DNA of 64,000 nt from the NCBI GenBank assembly GCA_022768065.1, contig JALELS010000017.1, positions 1 to 64,000 on the forward strand. Direction: 5' to 3'. Position numbers and translations under genes: made by a program. The notes beneath the pieces are model-generated. The model did no database searches. It was given only the letters and a program-made list of their open reading frames with translations, and was not told the DNA's origin. The stretch is from Ruminococcus sp. Lineage in GTDB: Bacteria; Bacillota; Clostridia; Oscillospirales; Acutalibacteraceae. How positions within the stretch are numbered: the first letter of the stretch is position 1; every line of letters starts with the position of its first letter. This document shows positions 18,332 to 27,318 of the stretch, piece after piece.

Positions 18332-19246
18332 ATGTCTTTTATAGCAGGAACGGGTAAAACAAACATAGATATTCTCTACGCGGGACTTAAAAGACTGCCG
18401 CAGATGGGCGAAGAGCTTTATTCCGACGGTTTCAAGCTGTGTCTCGGCGGAGGAGTCCCCGGCACTATGGTAAATCTCGGCAGGCTGAATCTCCCGGTCA
18501 AAACCGCCACCTGGCTCGGTCTTGATATGTTTTCGGACTTTGCGGCGAACGAGTACCGCGATAACCGTGTTGAAATAACGAACCTGTATGAAGGCGGCGT
18601 GCTGCCTCTTAATATTACGTCCGCAATGATAACTCCCGAGGACCGCACATTTGTAACCTACGGCCCCGACGCCGAAGAAAACGACGACACCGCTGAAAAA
18701 ATTTACGAAATGTCAAAGGGCGCCAAAATAGTTGAGGTTCAAAACGGATACTGTGACGTATACAGAAAATTAAAAGACGAGGGCACGCTTTTGGTTTTGG
18801 ACACGGGCTATACCGACGATATGAGCTTTTCGCTTTACCGCGACCTTATAGAGCTTTGCGACTACTACGTTCCCAATCAAAAGGAAGCTATGAAAATAAC
18901 CGAAACCGCATCGCCCGAAGAAGCGCTTTCGGTGTTGTCGAAATACTTTAAAAATCCCGTAGTCAAGCTTGATAAGGACGGCTGTATGGGTATGGAGGAC
19001 GGCAAAGCCTTTACCGTCCCCGTCATTGACGAATATGTGCGCGTAGACTCCACCGGAGCCGGTGACGCATTTCTTGCCGGGTTTATGTACGGTCTTTTCA
19101 ACGATTATCGGTTCAGGGACTGCATACTGCTCGGAAATATAACGGGCGGCAAATGCGTAACGGGCGTCGGCTGTCTCACCGAATATCTCACAGAGGAAGA
19201 GCTGCTTAAAAAATTTCGCGAATACAAAATCAAATTTTTCGGATAA
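18332..19246 (+). CDS. PfkB-family sugar or nucleoside kinase
   Basis: 304 residues from the ATG at 18332, which follows AAAGGA; the open frame extends upstream without a site. Signature 2, DSTGAGDAFLAGFMYG, with the catalytic Asp (about residues 236-251) is intact. The Gly-rich substrate loop near LGGGVPGTMVNLGRL (about 34-48) is also seen. Family members phosphorylate ribose, fructose, ketodeoxygluconate or nucleosides; nothing here singles out one. The gene is 10 bases upstream of mrnC and probably cotranscribed with it, an association that gives no pathway hint. Confidence 0.85.
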   Translation: MSFIAGTGKTNIDILYAGLKRLPQMGEELYSDGFKLCLGGGVPGTMVNLGRLNLPVKTATWLGLDMFSDFAANEYRDNRVEITNLYEGGVLPLNITSAMITPEDRTFVTYGPDAEENDDTAEKIYEMSKGAKIVEVQNGYCDVYRKLKDEGTLLVLDTGYTDDMSFSLYRDLIELCDYYVPNQKEAMKITETASPEEALSVLSKYFKNPVVKLDKDGCMGMEDGKAFTVPVIDEYVRVDSTGAGDAFLAGFMYGLFNDYRFRDCILLGNITGGKCVTGVGCLTEYLTEEELLKKFREYKIKFFG

Positions 19247-19256
19247 GGAACAAATA

Positions 19257-19664
19257 ATGGAAAATAATATAAATAATTTAAGTCCCCTGACACTCGCATT
19301 TCTCGGCGACGCCGTTTACGGACTGCTTGCAAGAAAACGCCTTGTGCTCGAAGCAAACCGCCCTGCCGACAAATTACATAAGCTTTCGGTAAAAACGGTC
19401 AACGCCGCGGCTCAGGCAAAAGCGGCAAAGCTTATAATGCCGCATTTGACAGATGACGAATTATCGGTTTTAAAGCGCGGCAGAAACGCTCACACAAACC
19501 ACACGCCGAAAAATCAATCGGAGGGTGATTACCACTACGCAACCGGTCTCGAAAGCTTATTCGGATGGCTGTTTTTAAAGGGTGACGAAGAACGCCTTGA
19601 AGAGCTGTTCCGTATGATATGCGAAGGCGGCGAAGAAAACGCAGACGGGGAAAATAACTTATAA
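19257..19664 (+). CDS. mrnC: Mini-ribonuclease III
   Basis: 135 residues, the typical size of Mini-III, which matures 23S rRNA ends in Gram-positive bacteria. It consists of an RNase III catalytic domain without the double-stranded-RNA-binding domain. LAFLGDAVYGLLAR carries the acidic active-site residues of the first helix, and the later GLESLFGWLFLKG carries the second acidic cluster; RGRNAHTNHTPKN is typical of the Mini-III subfamily. AAGGA precedes the ATG. Its last codons overlap the likely beginning of the YitT gene in another frame. Confidence 0.93.
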   Translation: MENNINNLSPLTLAFLGDAVYGLLARKRLVLEANRPADKLHKLSVKTVNAAAQAKAAKLIMPHLTDDELSVLKRGRNAHTNHTPKNQSEGDYHYATGLESLFGWLFLKGDEERLEELFRMICEGGEENADGENNL

Positions 19665-19701
19665 AACCGCAAAAGAATTTACGGTCAGCATATTTTATTT
19701 C

Positions 19702-20505
19702 TTGGCGGGCGGCATATTATATGCCGTTTCCGTAAACACATTTCTTGCGCCCAACGGTATAATAAACGGAGGCTTTACGGGAATAGCCACCATTCTAAAC
19801 AGGCTTTTTTCGTTGCCTATAGGCACGGCGGTGTTTATTATGAATATACCGCTTTTCTTTTTGGCATATAAAAAGCTCGGCAAAGGCTTTATAGCCAAGA
19901 CATTTGCCGCCACATTTATCGTATCGTTTACAATAGATTACACCTGTGCATTTTTACCCGTCTACTCGGGCGACCGATTGCTCTCGTCGCTCTTCGGCGC
20001 GGTAACCGGAGGCGCGGGTCTGGCGCTTGTTTTTCTTCGCAACGCAACCACGGGCGGAGTTGACACGGCGGCAAAGCTTATCAAACTGAAACATCCGCAC
20101 CTGTCTATGGGGCGGATTATTTTATTTTTTGACATTTTAGTGGTCGGTTCGTCGTTTTTTGTGTACAAAAGCGTCGAAAACCTGCTTTATTCAATAATCG
20201 TAATATATTTAAGCTCAAAAACCATTGACTATATTCTCTACGGCGCGGGCGACGGCAAGCTGATATTTATAGTGACCGAGCACGGCAAAGAGATTAAAGA
20301 ACGCATAACAAACGAATTTCACCGCGGAGTCAGCATATTAAATGCGCGCGGAGGATACACGGATAAAGAAAAGAGCGTTTTAATAACCGCCGTAAAAATA
20401 CAGGAGGCGGCTTTTCTTACGGCTGCCGTCAAAGAGACCGACCCAAAGGCTTTTTCTGTGGTTATAGGCGCCAACGAAATAATCGGAGAGGGCTTCAGGG
20501 GTTAA
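19702..20505 (+). CDS. YitT-family membrane protein with C-terminal DUF2179
   Basis: 267 residues if translation begins at the TTG at 19702. Five or six membrane helices (about 1-175) carry family features such as NTFLAPNGIINGGFTGIA and ATTGGVDTAAKLI. A cytosolic DUF2179 domain (about 190-267) follows, with GKEIKERI and the RGGY/TAVK strands. The TTG has no ribosome binding site and would cut the first helix short. The open frame continues upstream to 19618, and ATAACTTAT at 19654, 4 bases after GGGG, would give a normal N-terminus; so the true start may be ATA, or an ATG lost by mutation. The function of the family is unknown. Confidence 0.85.
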   Translation: MAGGILYAVSVNTFLAPNGIINGGFTGIATILNRLFSLPIGTAVFIMNIPLFFLAYKKLGKGFIAKTFAATFIVSFTIDYTCAFLPVYSGDRLLSSLFGAVTGGAGLALVFLRNATTGGVDTAAKLIKLKHPHLSMGRIILFFDILVVGSSFFVYKSVENLLYSIIVIYLSSKTIDYILYGAGDGKLIFIVTEHGKEIKERITNEFHRGVSILNARGGYTDKEKSVLITAVKIQEAAFLTAAVKETDPKAFSVVIGANEIIGEGFRG

Positions 20506-20529
20506 ATTTCACTTTGCGCGGCGCCGCAT

Positions 20530-21321
20530 TCAGTCATTTAAAAGCTCGGTGAATTTTTCGGTAAACACCCTTGCCAGCGTAGCGTGCCCGTGCTTTGTGG
20601 GGTGAATGTCGAGCTTTTCCTCCGTGCCGTAAAAATTTTCGGCGTCCTCGTTCATTTCCGCAGCAACGTCAAAGACAAAAACCCTGCTTTTTGTTTTGCA
20701 AACGGTTTCTATCGAGTCGTTAAGACGGGTAACATATCTGTTTACCGTTTTGCCGACGTTTATATAAGAAAAACTCAGTATCTGTTTTAAAAACGGGTTA
20801 TAAACCGTTTGCACTATAATATAAACATCGGGGTTTAAATCCTTTATCCCGTCAATTATGCACGAAAGATTTTTTTCGTATTCTTCATATATATTCGTCA
20901 CTTCTTCGGGGAAAAATCCCTCGCCGTGCAGCAGGGCGTTTTTAAGCGCTTCTATCATAATGTCTTTGCGGTGAAAAAAATCGTTTCCGCCTACGGATAT
21001 TACAACTATATCCGCATTTTTTATGTCTGCCACAACCTTTTCATCGGACAAAGCCGACAATACCTCGCCGCTGTCATAACCGCTGACGGCATCATTGTTT
21101 AACACCGCTCCGATATTGTCGGAAAACAGCTTTAAATAATTGTCATCCTGCGAATCCAGCCCATAGCCGGCGGCTATTGAATCGCCTATTGCCGTTACGA
21201 CCCGTTCGCCGCGCGGCGGAAATGACGAGATTTTTCCGCCGACGCTCTCGTTTTTTCCGCACGCCGAAAAAACAATAAGTACGATTAAAATTACAGCCGA
21301 CATTTTAAGCAACTTTTTCAT
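20530..21321 (-). CDS. SGNH/GDSL-type esterase lipoprotein
   Basis: 263 residues from the ATG at 21321 (GGGGTG upstream). A lipoprotein signal peptide ends at FSAC, so it is anchored to the outer face of the membrane. The four SGNH blocks are visible: GDSIAAG with the nucleophile Ser (about 46-52), the Gly block, GGND (about 112-115) and DIHPTKHGH with the catalytic Asp and His (about 240-248). Members deacylate or deacetylate lipids, peptidoglycan or polysaccharides. The substrate is not evident. It converges on the YitT gene and shares a short gap without a clear terminator. Confidence 0.88.
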   Translation of the reverse strand: MKKLLKMSAVILIVLIVFSACGKNESVGGKISSFPPRGERVVTAIGDSIAAGYGLDSQDDNYLKLFSDNIGAVLNNDAVSGYDSGEVLSALSDEKVVADIKNADIVVISVGGNDFFHRKDIMIEALKNALLHGEGFFPEEVTNIYEEYEKNLSCIIDGIKDLNPDVYIIVQTVYNPFLKQILSFSYINVGKTVNRYVTRLNDSIETVCKTKSRVFVFDVAAEMNEDAENFYGTEEKLDIHPTKHGHATLARVFTEKFTELLND

Positions 21322-21382
21322 ATGAGCACCCCGACACATTTTACTGCGTTTAGTATTTTGCGTCGTCCGCGCTTTGATATGC

Positions 21383-21421
21383 AAAAAAATCGGTACGGCA
21401 AAAGTTACCGTACCGATTTTT
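21383..21421. terminator. Intrinsic terminator downstream of the membrane protein gene
   Basis: AAAATCGGTACGG and CCGTACCGATTTT pair perfectly, with A and T tracts on the two sides. It follows the stop at 21438 on the minus strand. Confidence 0.85.
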
Positions 21422-21437
21422 CAACTCATTTTTTATT

Positions 21438-22196
21438 TTAATTTTTTACGCTTTCCGCTACCTTATTCTCCCTTGCATATGTATTGAAAAGGTCGTTTAC
21501 GTTGTGCTTGCCCGTGTGGTGATACGGTCGAATTTTCAAAATTATCCAACCCACAACGGCGCCTACCGTATTACATATGGTATCCTCCATAGTATCAATA
21601 AGAGCATAGCGCATGGGGTCTCTCGCAGGGATTATGTTCGGCAAGCCTATGCCGTGCTCTTCCGCCGCCTTTTCGGCAAGGGCAAGCGACCAATGCTGCG
21701 CGTCGCCTATTTGCGGAGCTACCTGGTCAAACGTAAATTCAAACAGCTCCCAGGCTGTACCTGCAAAAAACGATATGCCGAACGCACCGAGAATAATAAT
21801 CGGCAAATCCACTTTAACCTTGTCGCGCTTTTGCATACAGACGAGAATTTCATATCCGACAAACGTACAAAGAACTCCGCCGACGCTGTGCATCACAACA
21901 TCATATGCAGGAAAGCTGTAGTAAAGGTCCATATATGCGCCGCCGAACGAACCCATAAACAGCCCTGCCGCCAAAAAGTCCTGAATATATGACGGAACAT
22001 AGTGCATCCACCGTTTTTCCGGAAAAAGCATAAATATTTCCCACAGGAACATAAGAAGCAAATTGGCGGCTGTCTGCAAGCTCTGCTGAACGTCTTTTCT
22101 CACGAAAATCGAATCAATGAGCGCCGCAACCATAACGGCTCTGAGAACCCACCAATATATTATCTCCCATTTTTTTGCTTTGTTTTCGCCGTGCAA
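21438..22196 (-). CDS. Polytopic membrane protein, DUF2238/YjdF-like
   Basis: 252 residues if started at the TTG at 22196. About six membrane helices; conserved-looking polar residues lie in or near them (DVVMHSVGG, GTAWELFEFTFD, DTMEDTICNTVGA), a pattern I associate with DUF2238/YjdF proteins of unknown function. The TTG lacks a nearby ribosome binding site. A GGAGG at 22229-22233 stands 7 bases before an in-frame ACG (22220-22218), which would add eight residues beginning KAYINRIL. The start is therefore doubtful: an ACG start, or an ATG lost by mutation. Read as a single gene between two terminated neighbours. Confidence 0.75.
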   Translation of the reverse strand: MHGENKAKKWEIIYWWVLRAVMVAALIDSIFVRKDVQQSLQTAANLLLMFLWEIFMLFPEKRWMHYVPSYIQDFLAAGLFMGSFGGAYMDLYYSFPAYDVVMHSVGGVLCTFVGYEILVCMQKRDKVKVDLPIIILGAFGISFFAGTAWELFEFTFDQVAPQIGDAQHWSLALAEKAAEEHGIGLPNIIPARDPMRYALIDTMEDTICNTVGAVVGWIILKIRPYHHTGKHNVNDLFNTYARENKVAESVKN

Positions 22197-22381
22197 TATG
22201 CGATTTATATAAGCCTTCGTATTTACTCCTCCAAATCTTTTTCAACACATTTTCAAATTGTGTCAAGTCTTTTCTTATAGGATAACACATTTGACAAGAT
22301 TGTAAAGAGCAAAATTATTAAGATTAGGTTAAAGTTTGATTTAACATACAATTTTTTACGGCTTATCTGCGGCAAAAAACA

Positions 22382-23884
22382 TTATTCGCTGATTACCATA
22401 CCCTCTTTTACGCGTTTCTCGGCAAGTTCTTTTGTCACACGCTCTTTTTTGTCGCCTGTGAGGTCATAGAAGAACATCGGTATCATACAAAGAAGAAGAG
22501 ATATACCGGGAACTATCGAAATAAGAGAGAACATACCCTCTCTTATGCCGTGCGACATAGTGAGCGGATTTACGGTATATGAGGTTCCTATCTTGTTAAG
22601 GTCAAGCTCGGTCAGGATATACATAAGCACTATAACGCTTGTGGAAACCGCGTTACCGAGTTTATTTACAAATGATTGGCAGGCATTTCCGAGTCCGTTT
22701 TGCCTGCGGCCCGTTGTAAGCTCCATATAGTCGAGGCAGTCGCCGACCATTGCGGAGGATACGCAGTTTATGACGCCACACGGAACACACGAAAGCATAA
22801 CAAACGGTATGCACGCCCAGAAGTGATTGTATCCGATAAAGAAGGTAACAAAGCTCGAAACAAATCCGAGTATGCAGGAAACGACTATAAGCTTTTTATA
22901 AGAGACTTTTTTGATAAGCTTCGGGACTATAAGCATAGCGCCGAACATACCGACAGCCGTAGCTACGGCAAACACCGTATTTACAAGCGATATACTTGAC
23001 TGAAGCGCCTGCTCCGTCTCTTCGGGTGACAGACCGGTAAGGTCTTTTCCGATATAGAACGAATATCTTGCAACGTGTATGGCCGCCGCCTGATACATAT
23101 ATCTGCCCGACGCCAATATGCCCATTATAACAACAAGCATAAGCGGTTTACATTTAAATATAAGCTTTAAAGAGGAAGGCTCGCCCTTTTGACGCTTCGG
23201 CGGCTTGGGTATTTTTACGCGCTCTTTTACTCTGAAATAGGTCATTACGAAAAGCAAATTGCCTATTATCGACGCTACCAAAGCAATTGTCATATACTTT
23301 GTCTTTTCAAGTGCGAGCCCCGAAAGCCCGGTAAGCGACGGCAGAATAAATCCGAGTATCATAAATATAGCCATAGGCACGGCGGAGCCTATACCGTTGG
23401 TTGTTCTTGCAATAGACAGTATGCTGCCGCGCTCCGAGGGGTTCGGCGTCATCGCGTTCGGGAGACTCCAGAACGGAACATCCGACATAGTGTATATCAT
23501 TCCCCACAGGACATATGTAACTGACGCATATATCATTTTTGCGGTCATTGAAATATCAGGGGCATAAAACAGCGACAGCGTAAGCAAAGCTATCGGAATC
23601 GGCGTTGCGATAATATAAGTCAGCATTTTGCCGCGTTTCGGCTCGTGGGCGTCCATTATCATACCCATAAGGGGGTCATTGATTGCGTCCCATATTCTCG
23701 CAAAAAGCATAAGAAGCAGTACGAATATAGGAGTTACGCGAAGTACATTTAAGTAGAAATCGGATATATACGACGACATTATCGCATATATCATACCCTG
23801 CCCGAGCGCAGAAACGGAATATGTTATAAATTCTTTTTTAGGAACGTATTTCCTGTTAGGGTCATCAAGTATTTTGTTTTCCAT
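22382..23884 (-). CDS. GPH-family (MelB-like) sugar:cation symporter
   Basis: 500 residues from the ATG at 23884, with GGGAGG 7 bases upstream. Twelve membrane helices are expected. The N-terminal region shows the GPH hallmark FARIWDAINDPLMGMIMD (about 60-77), equivalent to the cation-binding helix of MelB, and the loop KRGKMLTY. The second half carries QSFVNKLGNAVSTSV, as in the same family. Members import glycosides, pentosides or hexuronides with sodium or protons. A beta-galactosidase is encoded 17 kb away, but there is no linked glycosidase, so the substrate stays open. Confidence 0.88.
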   Translation of the reverse strand: MENKILDDPNRKYVPKKEFITYSVSALGQGMIYAIMSSYISDFYLNVLRVTPIFVLLLMLFARIWDAINDPLMGMIMDAHEPKRGKMLTYIIATPIPIALLTLSLFYAPDISMTAKMIYASVTYVLWGMIYTMSDVPFWSLPNAMTPNPSERGSILSIARTTNGIGSAVPMAIFMILGFILPSLTGLSGLALEKTKYMTIALVASIIGNLLFVMTYFRVKERVKIPKPPKRQKGEPSSLKLIFKCKPLMLVVIMGILASGRYMYQAAAIHVARYSFYIGKDLTGLSPEETEQALQSSISLVNTVFAVATAVGMFGAMLIVPKLIKKVSYKKLIVVSCILGFVSSFVTFFIGYNHFWACIPFVMLSCVPCGVINCVSSAMVGDCLDYMELTTGRRQNGLGNACQSFVNKLGNAVSTSVIVLMYILTELDLNKIGTSYTVNPLTMSHGIREGMFSLISIVPGISLLLCMIPMFFYDLTGDKKERVTKELAEKRVKEGMVISE

Positions 23885-24256
23885 TGTCTTCCTCCCAAAC
23901 ATAAATTTATCTAATTTTAACATAAAAATATAAAGAGTACCACAAATTTGCGTTAAATTCACGTAAAAAACGAGGTACTCTTATTTGTTAATTATAACGA
24001 ATTATGATATGTAAAGTTTTTGTGATTTACACATATTTGCTGTTGTCGGGGCAAAAAATATGCCGAAGCAGCGGCTGAGCAATCAATGAATGCAAAGTCT
24101 TTACTTCGGCTTTTGTGTATCTGAAAGAATACAAGGTAAAATGTGGGCTCGCTCACCGGAGGGCATAATACGCCGCCGTTTGCCCAAATCTTTACTTTAA
24201 GGTTGCACAGTACATACTATGCCGCAAAAAAGATAATGCCAACCATCTTAGCGCCG
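23885..24256. other. Intergenic region upstream of the symporter
   Basis: AT-rich and without a credible gene. It must hold the symporter promoter, but no clear -35/-10 pair is seen beyond a TTAAAAT on the minus strand near 23920. A weak GCCGAAG/CTTCGGC hairpin lies at 24062-24109. Confidence 0.45.
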
Positions 24257-24274
24257 TTAAGATGTTGCAACGGC
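24226..24274 (-). terminator. Terminator overlapping the end of the CmpB-like gene
   Basis: Read on the minus strand, CATCTTA/TAAGATG with outer GCC/GGC pairs forms a hairpin spanning the stop codon and is followed by TTTTTT. Confidence 0.6.
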
Positions 24275-24970
24275 ATTTGCGTAAACCTTATCAAGAAATT
24301 CGTCCGTATAGTGCTTATCCATAAACTGCTCAAAGCGATTCTGCGGCGGTACGCCCTTGTCGCGGGCATTTCTTCTGGACACGGCTTCACAAGACAAAAT
24401 GATGTCGATAAGTATCAGGATAAACATTATCCAGAAAAGCACCTTGCCTATTTTAAGCGGTATTTTATGTATCAGCTTCATAAACAAGGGATATATGAGT
24501 TTAACCCATACAAGACCCATAAGTCCCCAGAATACCGAATAAAGAGCGCAAACTCTGCCGTTGATGTTGAGAGGCATTTTGCTGTAATCCCAAGAGACGT
24601 GACCGAACACAAGTTCTTCGCCGAGGGAGCAGATATATTCTGCGACAGTGCCCCAAATATACGACTTAATAAATACCTTCCACCAAGCTTTTTTCGTGTC
24701 CTTAAACAGGAGATAGCTTAAAAGCACTCCCCCGAGACCGTAAGCCAAACCGAAAGGACCGTATATAAGCGACTGGCGGCTCTCCCAGTACCCGTGCTTG
24801 AGATAGCAGAATACCATCTCCACGCAGTAGCCTATAACATTGCAGATCATAAAGATATAGAAAACTTCATAACCGCTGAGATGATTATCATCATCTATTT
24901 CAAAGAAGTTCTTTTTTAGTTTTTGATTTGTTTCTTTGATTTTTTTCTTGTCAAGCCTCTTTTTCTCCAT
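24257..24970 (-). CDS. CmpB-type membrane protein (putative ABC-transporter type IV permease)
   Basis: 237 residues with a lysine-rich N-terminus (1-24), then about four to five membrane helices. NVIGYCVEMVFCYLKHGYWESR followed by IYGPFGLAYGLGG matches the PF06541 (ABC_trans_CmpB) pattern, a family annotated as putative ABC permease without proof. The short interval between the SD GGGG and ATG supports the start. No ATPase gene is adjacent, so a transport role is uncertain. The last 30 residues are hydrophilic. Confidence 0.75.
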   Translation of the reverse strand: MEKKRLDKKKIKETNQKLKKNFFEIDDDNHLSGYEVFYIFMICNVIGYCVEMVFCYLKHGYWESRQSLIYGPFGLAYGLGGVLLSYLLFKDTKKAWWKVFIKSYIWGTVAEYICSLGEELVFGHVSWDYSKMPLNINGRVCALYSVFWGLMGLVWVKLIYPLFMKLIHKIPLKIGKVLFWIMFILILIDIILSCEAVSRRNARDKGVPPQNRFEQFMDKHYTDEFLDKVYANAVATS

Positions 24971-25125
24971 AAGTCTTTCCCCTTTATAGACATTTGTTGA
25001 TAAATATAGTACAGTCTATTTATGAACGGAATATGAACAAAAACGTATTTTTTAGGCAAATAAATAACAAATACGTCGTTATATGTCAAAAAAATAACAA
25101 GCTACGTGTATTGTGACACTAAAAT

Positions 25126-25165
25126 AAAAGACTCCGATCGGCGCTAAAGTGCCTATCGGAGTTTT
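25126..25165. terminator. Terminator after agrC
   Basis: ACTCCGAT/ATCGGAGT stem with partial inner pairing, flanked by AAAA and TTTTT. On the minus strand it follows the agrC stop at 25207 by about 40 bases. Confidence 0.7.
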
Positions 25166-25206
25166 TACGGTCATTTTAATCGAAACAATATGTAAAGCTG
25201 ATTACA

Positions 25207-26517
25207 TTAACAGCTTACAGAGGGAATCGGGAGCATAACCATTGCGTGGAATTCCCTGTTTTTGTCGTCATAAAACCACGAATAACTGCCGCCGTATTTT
25301 TCGGCTGTCTTTTTAATGCTCTTTATGCCGTATCCGTGGGACTTCGGGTCGGATTTGGCGCTCACAAGAACTTCGTTTTCGTATTTCGGCTCGGTCAAAG
25401 CGGTGTTTATAACGCTGACAACACAACTTTTGCCGTCCAAAGTATAAAGAGAAAATTCTATTTTACCGTCTTTTGCCTGTTTCGCCGCCTCAAAGGCGTT
25501 GTCGAGCAAATTGCCGACCATTGCGGAAATATCGCTGTCCTGCACAAATGACAGATTTGAAGTCAAAGCCTTGGCATTAAAGCTGAGGCCGTTTTTGCTG
25601 CAAAGGGCTGTGTATTTGCCGATTATAATATCAAGCATTTTGTTGCCGGTAAGCTGCGACACGGCGTAATATTTCCCGATATTACTGCACAACTCACCTA
25701 TATAAGACGTAACTTCTTCGTTATCGGCTATACTCTCTATTACGCCGAGATGATTTTTAATATCGTGCACCAAAATATGCATATTCTCATTTTGCTTGTC
25801 GAGTACGGCGTAATAATCTCTGTTTATGTCCTCGCGCTGGCGTTCCATATTGGCTTTCATAATTTCTTCGGATTTGCGCTGCATATTTTCATATACGGAA
25901 AACACCATTACGTCCGATACAAAAAGCAAAACGCTGCCGCCTATGCAGGCATATGCGAGTGAGCCGCTGATATTCACAAGCAACGACAGCCTTGCTATAA
26001 GAACTATAATATAAACGCTTGAAAAAGGAGAAATCAACAAGTACCAGGAATGCCCGTGATCTATGTGCTGTTTTTCACGCGACTTGAAATTTGAAACCAC
26101 AAGGCAGAAAATAAGATACAATGTTTTTGCAATTACCGCCGACATAGCGTACAAAACGTCGTTTGACCTGTAATCGGCTATGTTTATACCGAATATTCCC
26201 GAAATCAGCAATATCCCTATAAACTCCGTCGCCGTAAGCACGCCCGTAAGCAAGGCGCTGTGAAAAACAGCCGTTCTGAGATTTGTTTTAAATCCGAACT
26301 TTATTATCACGTACTTCACAATGAGACCGCAAACTATATTCAGCGCCACATTGTTGCCTGTAAGCTTATTTATCGAATAGTAAGCGGCAAAGCAGGCTAT
26401 ACCCATAAAAAGCGTTGATATTACCCTACGTCTTATGCCGAACACGCGGTAACAATATAAAAGAAGGGCACTGAGTTCTATCAGAAAAACATATACGGTT
26501 GTAACTTCGCCGAGCAT
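25207..26517 (-). CDS. agrC: AgrC-like sensor histidine kinase (GHKL)
   Basis: 436 residues. Six or seven membrane helices (about 1-205) form the peptide-sensing part, followed by a coiled segment and the dimerisation/phosphoacceptor motif LVHDIKNHLG (His near 252). The GHKL ATPase has an N box GNLLDNAFEAA (about 335-345) and a G box HGYGIKSI. This is the class that reads cyclic autoinducer peptides. It is the second gene of a minus-strand operon behind agrA, with a 3-base gap, opposite agrDB. agrA-C order on one strand and agrD-B on the other is a divergent version of the staphylococcal agr locus. Confidence 0.9.
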   Translation of the reverse strand: MLGEVTTVYVFLIELSALLLYCYRVFGIRRRVISTLFMGIACFAAYYSINKLTGNNVALNIVCGLIVKYVIIKFGFKTNLRTAVFHSALLTGVLTATEFIGILLISGIFGINIADYRSNDVLYAMSAVIAKTLYLIFCLVVSNFKSREKQHIDHGHSWYLLISPFSSVYIIVLIARLSLLVNISGSLAYACIGGSVLLFVSDVMVFSVYENMQRKSEEIMKANMERQREDINRDYYAVLDKQNENMHILVHDIKNHLGVIESIADNEEVTSYIGELCSNIGKYYAVSQLTGNKMLDIIIGKYTALCSKNGLSFNAKALTSNLSFVQDSDISAMVGNLLDNAFEAAKQAKDGKIEFSLYTLDGKSCVVSVINTALTEPKYENEVLVSAKSDPKSHGYGIKSIKKTAEKYGGSYSWFYDDKNREFHAMVMLPIPSVSC

Positions 26518-26520
26518 AGT

Positions 26521-27234
26521 TCATCGCCTGCTTTCAAAATAGCTCATAAGTATACGCTTTGTCTCTGCCTGACGTTTGGGAGCAACCGACACGGTATAAT
26601 GGTTTTTGCCGCCCTCAAGCTCTATTTCCGTTCTTGAGAATTTCACTATTTTATTCATATTTATAATAAAGCTGTTATGCGGCATCATAAAGAACGGTTC
26701 AGACAGCTCCTCGCGCCATTCCGAAAGCTTTTTCTTGGTGCGGAAGGTTTCGGTGTCGGTATATACTTTTGTTCTGCGCCTGTCCGTCTCTATCATAATA
26801 AGGTCGTTCAGCAGTATCTTTTTATAGTCCATATCGCCGTCGCGCAGATAAAAGCTGACGGTGGTATCGTTTAAAGTATCTATGGCGCGGTCTAAACCGG
26901 CATAGAGTCTTTCGCTGTTTATCGGCTTTTCAAGAAACCGCAACACCTTTAAATCCAGCGCGTCGTCAAGGTATTTTGAAAATGCCGTAACGACTATAAA
27001 AACTATACTCGGATTGTTTTGCCGCATCGCTTTGCCGACGTCAAGCCCGCTGACAGACCCTATTTCGATATCAAGAAACGCAATATCGAATTTCACCTGA
27101 GACTCCGTCGCCGCTTTTCCGTCAGTAAACACATATGTTTTATGCGGAATTTCTCTGCGTGTAAAATAACAATCGACGTGCTTTTTGATTTCATCCGCAT
27201 AAACCTGCTCGTCGTCGCAAATTGCAATATTCAT
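26521..27234 (-). CDS. agrA: AgrA-like response regulator (REC-LytTR)
   Basis: 237 residues from the ATG at 27234 (GAGGGGG upstream). The receiver domain (1-120) has the acidic pocket CDDE (6-9), phosphoacceptor Asp in AFLDIEIG (about 55) and a conserved Lys in LEKPI. The C-terminal LytTR domain (about 135-237) contains the FYLRDGDMDYKKILLNDLIMIETDRR start and the MPHNSFIINMNKI region, which in AgrA inserts beta strands into DNA grooves. It should bind the paired boxes at 27675-27706 upstream of agrDB. It is cotranscribed with agrC. Confidence 0.9.
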   Translation of the reverse strand: MNIAICDDEQVYADEIKKHVDCYFTRREIPHKTYVFTDGKAATESQVKFDIAFLDIEIGSVSGLDVGKAMRQNNPSIVFIVVTAFSKYLDDALDLKVLRFLEKPINSERLYAGLDRAIDTLNDTTVSFYLRDGDMDYKKILLNDLIMIETDRRRTKVYTDTETFRTKKKLSEWREELSEPFFMMPHNSFIINMNKIVKFSRTEIELEGGKNHYTVSVAPKRQAETKRILMSYFESRR

Positions 27235-27289
27235 TTTAATCCCCCTCAAAGTAAAATAAGTCGCGGTGTTTTGCCTGCACCGATTTTGT

Positions 27290-27318
27290 ATTATATTACA
27301 AAATTCGCCGAATTTCAA
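27290..27318 (-). promoter_or_regulatory. Promoter of agrA-agrC
   Basis: TTGAAA and TATAAT separated by 17 bases on the minus strand. The -35 lies inside the last codons of the XRE gene, giving agrAC its own promoter separate from the regulator upstream. Confidence 0.65.

Noticed and set aside
24143-24721. 192-residue plus-strand ORF
   Set aside because: It is antisense to the well-supported CmpB-like gene and has no ribosome binding site.
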